15,573 nucleotides of DNA, from positions 1-15,573 of the forward strand of contig CAJUBE010000056.1 of the NCBI GenBank assembly GCA_910584725.1. Reading direction: 5' to 3'. Numbering within the stretch: position 1 is the first letter of the stretch; each line of letters begins with the position of its first letter. Made by a program: the position numbers and the translations under genes. Source of the DNA: an uncultured Lachnospiraceae bacterium. Lineage in GTDB: Bacteria > Bacillota > Clostridia > Lachnospirales > Lachnospiraceae. Below the pieces are notes generated by a model. It did not search any database. It was not told where the DNA came from and was given only the letters and a program-made list of their open reading frames with translations. Positions 13,718 through 15,573 of this stretch are shown one piece after another.

Positions 13718-13734
13718 TGGTATGAGAGAAAAAG
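13697..13734 (+). promoter_or_regulatory. Hairpin overlapping promoter and ribosome site
   Basis: CTTTTTCTCTC (13697-13707) is the perfect complement of GAGAGAAAAAG (13724-13734), 11 base pairs with a 16-base loop in which ATA/TAT can extend the stem. The right arm runs into the AAAGGAG ribosome site (13731-13737) of the next gene. There is no T run after it, so it is a poor intrinsic terminator for the DUF5662 gene, but it could hide the ribosome site in read-through RNA. Confidence 0.5.
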
Positions 13735-13747
13735 GAGATGAAACCCT

Positions 13748-14023
13748 ATGAATTGTTGTTGGTTGATACTTTTGTTGCTTTTCTGTGGCGGAAACGGAAA
13801 CGGTTTCTTTGGGCAGAATGGGAATGGCTGCGGCTGTGAGGAACCTGCGAGGCCGAAACCGCCATGTGCAAGGCCCGAACCGCCCTGCAGACCGGAACCA
13901 CCCTGCGGCAGACCGGATCCGGAACCCTGCCCCTGTGAGGATTCCCGTTTTGAGCCCCGCTTTGAGCAGAGACCTTTTAGCGGGAACGGTTCTACCTGCG
14001 GATGCGAGGGAGAAAGCAACTGA
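13748..14023 (+). CDS. Small Cys/Pro-rich protein, possible spore-coat component (91 aa)
   Basis: I do not recognise a named family. The protein starts MNCCWLILLLLFCGG, a short hydrophobic segment bounded by cysteines. A Gly/Asn-rich stretch follows (GNGNGFFGQNGNGCGC), then proline-rich near-repeats of the form RPEPPC (about residues 33-62), and a Cys-Gly-Cys end. It has 12 cysteines in 91 residues. AAAGGAG lies about 10 bases before the ATG. The gene is supported by this ribosome site, by the sigma-K-like promoter and by a composition that differs from random reading frames. Small Cys- and Gly-rich proteins of this style are often disulfide-linked spore-coat proteins, which agrees with the promoter, but this remains inference. 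Another frame is also open over part of the region, so protein evidence would be valuable. Confidence 0.6.
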   Translation: MNCCWLILLLLFCGGNGNGFFGQNGNGCGCEEPARPKPPCARPEPPCRPEPPCGRPDPEPCPCEDSRFEPRFEQRPFSGNGSTCGCEGESN

Positions 14024-14059
14024 GAGTAAAATGCCGGAAGGTTACTTTTCGCACCCGCG

Positions 14060-14191
14060 CCATGCACTTGCTGCATGGTGTCGGAGCCAGCGCCAGAATG
14101 CCTGTTTTTTGGCATTTTGTGTGCATCATCGTTGCAATTCACACCGATAATCGTAAATTGATGCGAAATCTGGCATGGGTGTGAATTGTAA
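14060..14191 (+). other. Structured non-coding stretch between the Cys-rich gene and trpS
   Basis: Three pairings are visible: CCATGCA (14060-14066) with TGCATGG (14072-14078); AATGCC (14097-14102) with GGCATT (14111-14116) around an 8-base T-rich loop; and a long-range repeat at 14132-14145 with 14178-14191, 13 of 14 bases paired (core CAATTCACACC/GGTGTGAATTG). The second hairpin resembles the last hairpin of the elements at 1976 and 7140. It could be a 3' untranslated structure or a small RNA that ends at the terminator just downstream. No T-box signature (AGGGTGG-ACCGCG type) is present, although trpS follows. Confidence 0.45.
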
Positions 14192-14197
14192 TGTCGG

Positions 14198-14229
14198 AAG
14201 GGATCGCGCAAGCGGTCCCTTTACGTTTT
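14198..14229 (+). terminator. Rho-independent terminator upstream of trpS
   Basis: AAGGGATCGC (14198-14207) pairs with GCGGTCCCTT (14212-14221), with one G-T pair, around the tetraloop GCAA. It is followed by TTTACGTTTT. The T tract is interrupted, but the stem is strong. It insulates trpS from the upstream transcript. Confidence 0.7.
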
Positions 14230-14230
14230 C

Positions 14231-14259
14231 TTGACGGAACCGAAGGGCGGTGATATATT
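14231..14259 (+). promoter_or_regulatory. Sigma-A promoter of trpS
   Basis: TTGACG (14231-14236) and TATATT (14254-14259) are 17 bases apart. The predicted start near 14266 leaves only about 20 bases of leader, too short for a T-box or other leader control. Confidence 0.75.
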
Positions 14260-14284
14260 ATTTAAGTATGGGAGGAAAATGATT

Positions 14285-15289
14285 ATGTTGGACGGAAATA
14301 AGATATTATTCAGCGGTATGCAGGCAACGGGGAACTTGACATTGGGGAATTATCTGGGGGCGCTGAAAAACTGGGTGACGCTCTGTGACGAGTACCAGTG
14401 TTTTTATTCTGTGGTGGATCTGCATTCCATCACCATCAGGCAGGATCCGGCGGAGCTGAGGAAGCGGGCGAGAAATCTTCTCACGCTCTACATTGCGGCG
14501 GGGATTGATCCCGAGAAGAACTGCCTTTATTATCAGTCCCATGTGTCGGGACACGCAGAGCTTGCCTGGATATTAAACTGCTTTACTTATATGGGAGAGT
14601 TAAACCGCATGACCCAGTTTAAGGACAAGGCGGCGAAACACGCGGACAACATCAATGCGGGACTTTTCACGTATCCTGTGCTGATGGCGGCGGATATTCT
14701 TCTCTACCAGGCGGATGTGGTGCCTGTGGGGAAGGATCAGCTGCAGCATTTGGAAATCACCCGGGATATCGCGCAGCGTTTTAACGCGATTTATGGCGAT
14801 GTGTTTACGATTCCCGAGCCTTATATCGGAAAGGCGGGCGCAAAGATTATGAGCCTGCAGAATCCGGAGAAGAAGATGTCCAAGTCGGATGAAAATCCGA
14901 ACGGCAGCATTTATCTGATGGATGACCCGGACACGGTGATTCGCAAGTTTAAGCGCGCGGTGACAGATTCGGAGGCGTGTGTCCGTTACAGCGAGGAGCA
15001 GCCGGGGATCCGTAACCTGATCGACATTTACTGTGCCTGCACGGGAAAGACCCCGGAGGAGACGGAGAGAGAGTTCGACGGCAAGGGTTACGGCGACTTT
15101 AAGATGGCTGTGGGCGAGTCCGTTGTGGACGTGCTAAAGCCCCTGCAGGAGAGATATGAGGAACTCGGCAGGAATAAGGATTACATCGACAAGATCATTA
15201 AGGAGAACGGTGAGAAGGCAGCGTACTTTGCCAATAAAACCTTGCGGAAGGTACAGAAAAAGGTGGGCTTTCCCGAGAGAGTCCGCTGA
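14285..15289 (+). CDS. trpS: Tryptophan--tRNA ligase
   Basis: This class I synthetase charges tRNA with tryptophan. Its 334 residues begin LDGNKILFSGMQATGNLTLGN, where TLGN is the HIGH-type motif. It then shows YSVVDLHSITIRQDP, GELNRMTQFKDKAAKHADNI, YPVLMAADILLYQADVVPVG, DQLQHLEITRDIAQRFN and the KMSKS motif as KKMSKSDENP. Length and motifs are normal. I choose ATG 14285 because GGAGG (14271-14275) lies 9 bases upstream; ATG 14279 is only 3 bases from it, and a TTG at 14231 is the -35 box of the promoter. It is transcribed as a single gene from its own promoter after a terminator. Confidence 0.95.
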   Translation: MLDGNKILFSGMQATGNLTLGNYLGALKNWVTLCDEYQCFYSVVDLHSITIRQDPAELRKRARNLLTLYIAAGIDPEKNCLYYQSHVSGHAELAWILNCFTYMGELNRMTQFKDKAAKHADNINAGLFTYPVLMAADILLYQADVVPVGKDQLQHLEITRDIAQRFNAIYGDVFTIPEPYIGKAGAKIMSLQNPEKKMSKSDENPNGSIYLMDDPDTVIRKFKRAVTDSEACVRYSEEQPGIRNLIDIYCACTGKTPEETEREFDGKGYGDFKMAVGESVVDVLKPLQERYEELGRNKDYIDKIIKENGEKAAYFANKTLRKVQKKVGFPERVR

Positions 15290-15352
15290 CGGAAAAGTGC
15301 TTTACATGTGATCGGAAAATACGAATTAATAGGGAATGCAGCAGGGAAGAAG

Positions 15353-15419
15353 GTTGAAAGAAAATCTTTCAACGTTGATATGAGGGTCAAATGAACATGC
15401 AAGCATGTTTGCCTGACCC
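15353..15419 (+). promoter_or_regulatory. Two hairpins in the leader of the Gln-rich gene
   Basis: GTTGAAAGA (15353-15361) pairs with TCTTTCAAC (15365-15373) around AAA. GGGTCA (15384-15389) pairs with TGACCC (15414-15419), enclosing AACATGC (15394-15400) with GCATGTT (15403-15409). No T run follows either, so they are more likely a structured leader than a terminator. The second ends 2 bases before the GGAGG ribosome site at 15422-15426. The gap from 15290 to 15352 holds only a weak promoter-like pair (TTTACA at 15301, an AT-rich block near 15325). Confidence 0.45.
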
Positions 15420-15431
15420 ATGGAGGCAACT

Positions 15432-15573
15432 ATGGATAATCAGATCAATCAACAGGGAGGCAGCTACCAGCAGGGCAATACATACCAGCAGGGGAATGCC
15501 TATCAACAGGGCGGCGGTTACCAGCAGGGGAATGCCTATCAACAGGGCGGCGGTTACCAGCAGGGGAATGCCT
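15432..15573 (+). CDS. Gln/Gly/Tyr/Asn-rich repeat protein, partial (runs off window end)
   Basis: ATG 15432 has GGAGG 5 bases upstream and opens MDNQINQQGGSYQQGNTYQQ. The visible 47 residues are low-complexity repeats of YQQGNAYQQGGG. The codons are near-identical between repeats, so the DNA itself is a tandem repeat. In Clostridia such N-termini often precede membrane-anchored domains (for example DUF4190-like or zinc-ribbon proteins), but the downstream part is not in the window and no function can be assigned. The low-complexity, polar-aromatic composition resembles disordered, phase-separating or prion-like segments. Confidence 0.75.
   Translation, partial: MDNQINQQGGSYQQGNTYQQGNAYQQGGGYQQGNAYQQGGGYQQGNA
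15483..15573 (+). repeat. 36-bp in-frame tandem repeat
   Basis: Units at 15483-15518 and 15519-15554 are identical, and 15555-15573 begins a third copy before the window ends. The unit encodes YQQGNAYQQGGG, so its number can change without breaking the frame. Exact identity suggests recent expansion. Confidence 0.9.

Noticed and set aside
13785..14150. Alternative 121-codon frame over the Cys-rich gene
   Set aside because: It has no ribosome site, its product is Arg/Pro noise from the shifted repeats, and it reads on into the structured non-coding region. The frame starting at 13748 has a good ribosome site.
14024..14284. T-box riboswitch before trpS
   Set aside because: The conserved AGGGTGG-ACCGCG type antiterminator sequence is absent, and the promoter at 14231-14259 starts transcription only about 20 bases before the gene.
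15353..15373. Terminator after trpS
   Set aside because: A perfect 9-bp AT-rich hairpin is present, but GTTGATATG follows rather than a T run.
15483..15573. CRISPR array
   Set aside because: The repeats are directly adjacent, in frame and without spacers, so they are a coding tandem repeat.

Overview
The window looks like chromosomal DNA of a spore-forming Clostridia member, most likely Lachnospiraceae. The signs are a GC content near 50% with strong GGAGG-type ribosome sites, a cotJABC spore-coat operon, a stand-alone ferredoxin-type [FeFe] hydrogenase, a GldF-GldG fusion ABC permease, a DUF5662 protein, and the Lachnospiraceae style of GltX and TrpS. No tRNA, rRNA, CRISPR array, insertion sequence or phage gene was seen.

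Layout. (1) 1-731: a decayed type II toxin-antitoxin pair with its own promoter. The VapB-like antitoxin is intact; the VapC-like PIN toxin is broken by an internal deletion and frame change. (2) 753-1815, minus strand: cotJA-cotJB-cotJC with overlapping start and stop codons, behind a mother-cell (sigma-K-like) promoter. A plus-strand extended -10 promoter overlaps that promoter and probably drives (3) 2117-5369: an ABC ATPase with a long acidic tail and a permease-GldG fusion. (4) 5370-5632: a hairpin-rich gap, then a 505-residue [FeFe] hydrogenase to 7150. (5) 7301-10637: gltX overlapping a UvrD-type helicase. (6) A long palindrome at 10642-10708 separates the helicase from a convergent minus-strand DUF1292 gene. 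(7) 11224-13691: a GH13_11 (isoamylase/GlgX-type) protein whose active site is degraded, translationally coupled to a DUF5662 gene. (8) 13691-14023: a second sigma-K-like promoter and a 91-residue Cys/Pro-rich small protein. (9) 14024-14230: a structured non-coding stretch ending in a terminator. (10) trpS with a near-consensus promoter. (11) The start of a Gln/Gly/Tyr/Asn repeat protein that runs off the end.

Most of the window is housekeeping: two aminoacyl-tRNA synthetases, a repair helicase, a hydrogenase and an exporter. Two loci look tied to sporulation: cotJABC and, by promoter match, the small Cys-rich gene at 13748.

The best leads are the GH13 paralogue that keeps its fold signature but lacks the catalytic nucleophile; a structured element present twice (1984-2070 and 7140-7244) with matched loop sequences and changed but still pairing stems; and a hairpin at 13697-13734 whose left arm lies upstream of the predicted sigma-K start, so only read-through RNA would hide the ribosome site of the small coat-like gene. 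All functional statements come from reading the sequence; no database search was run.
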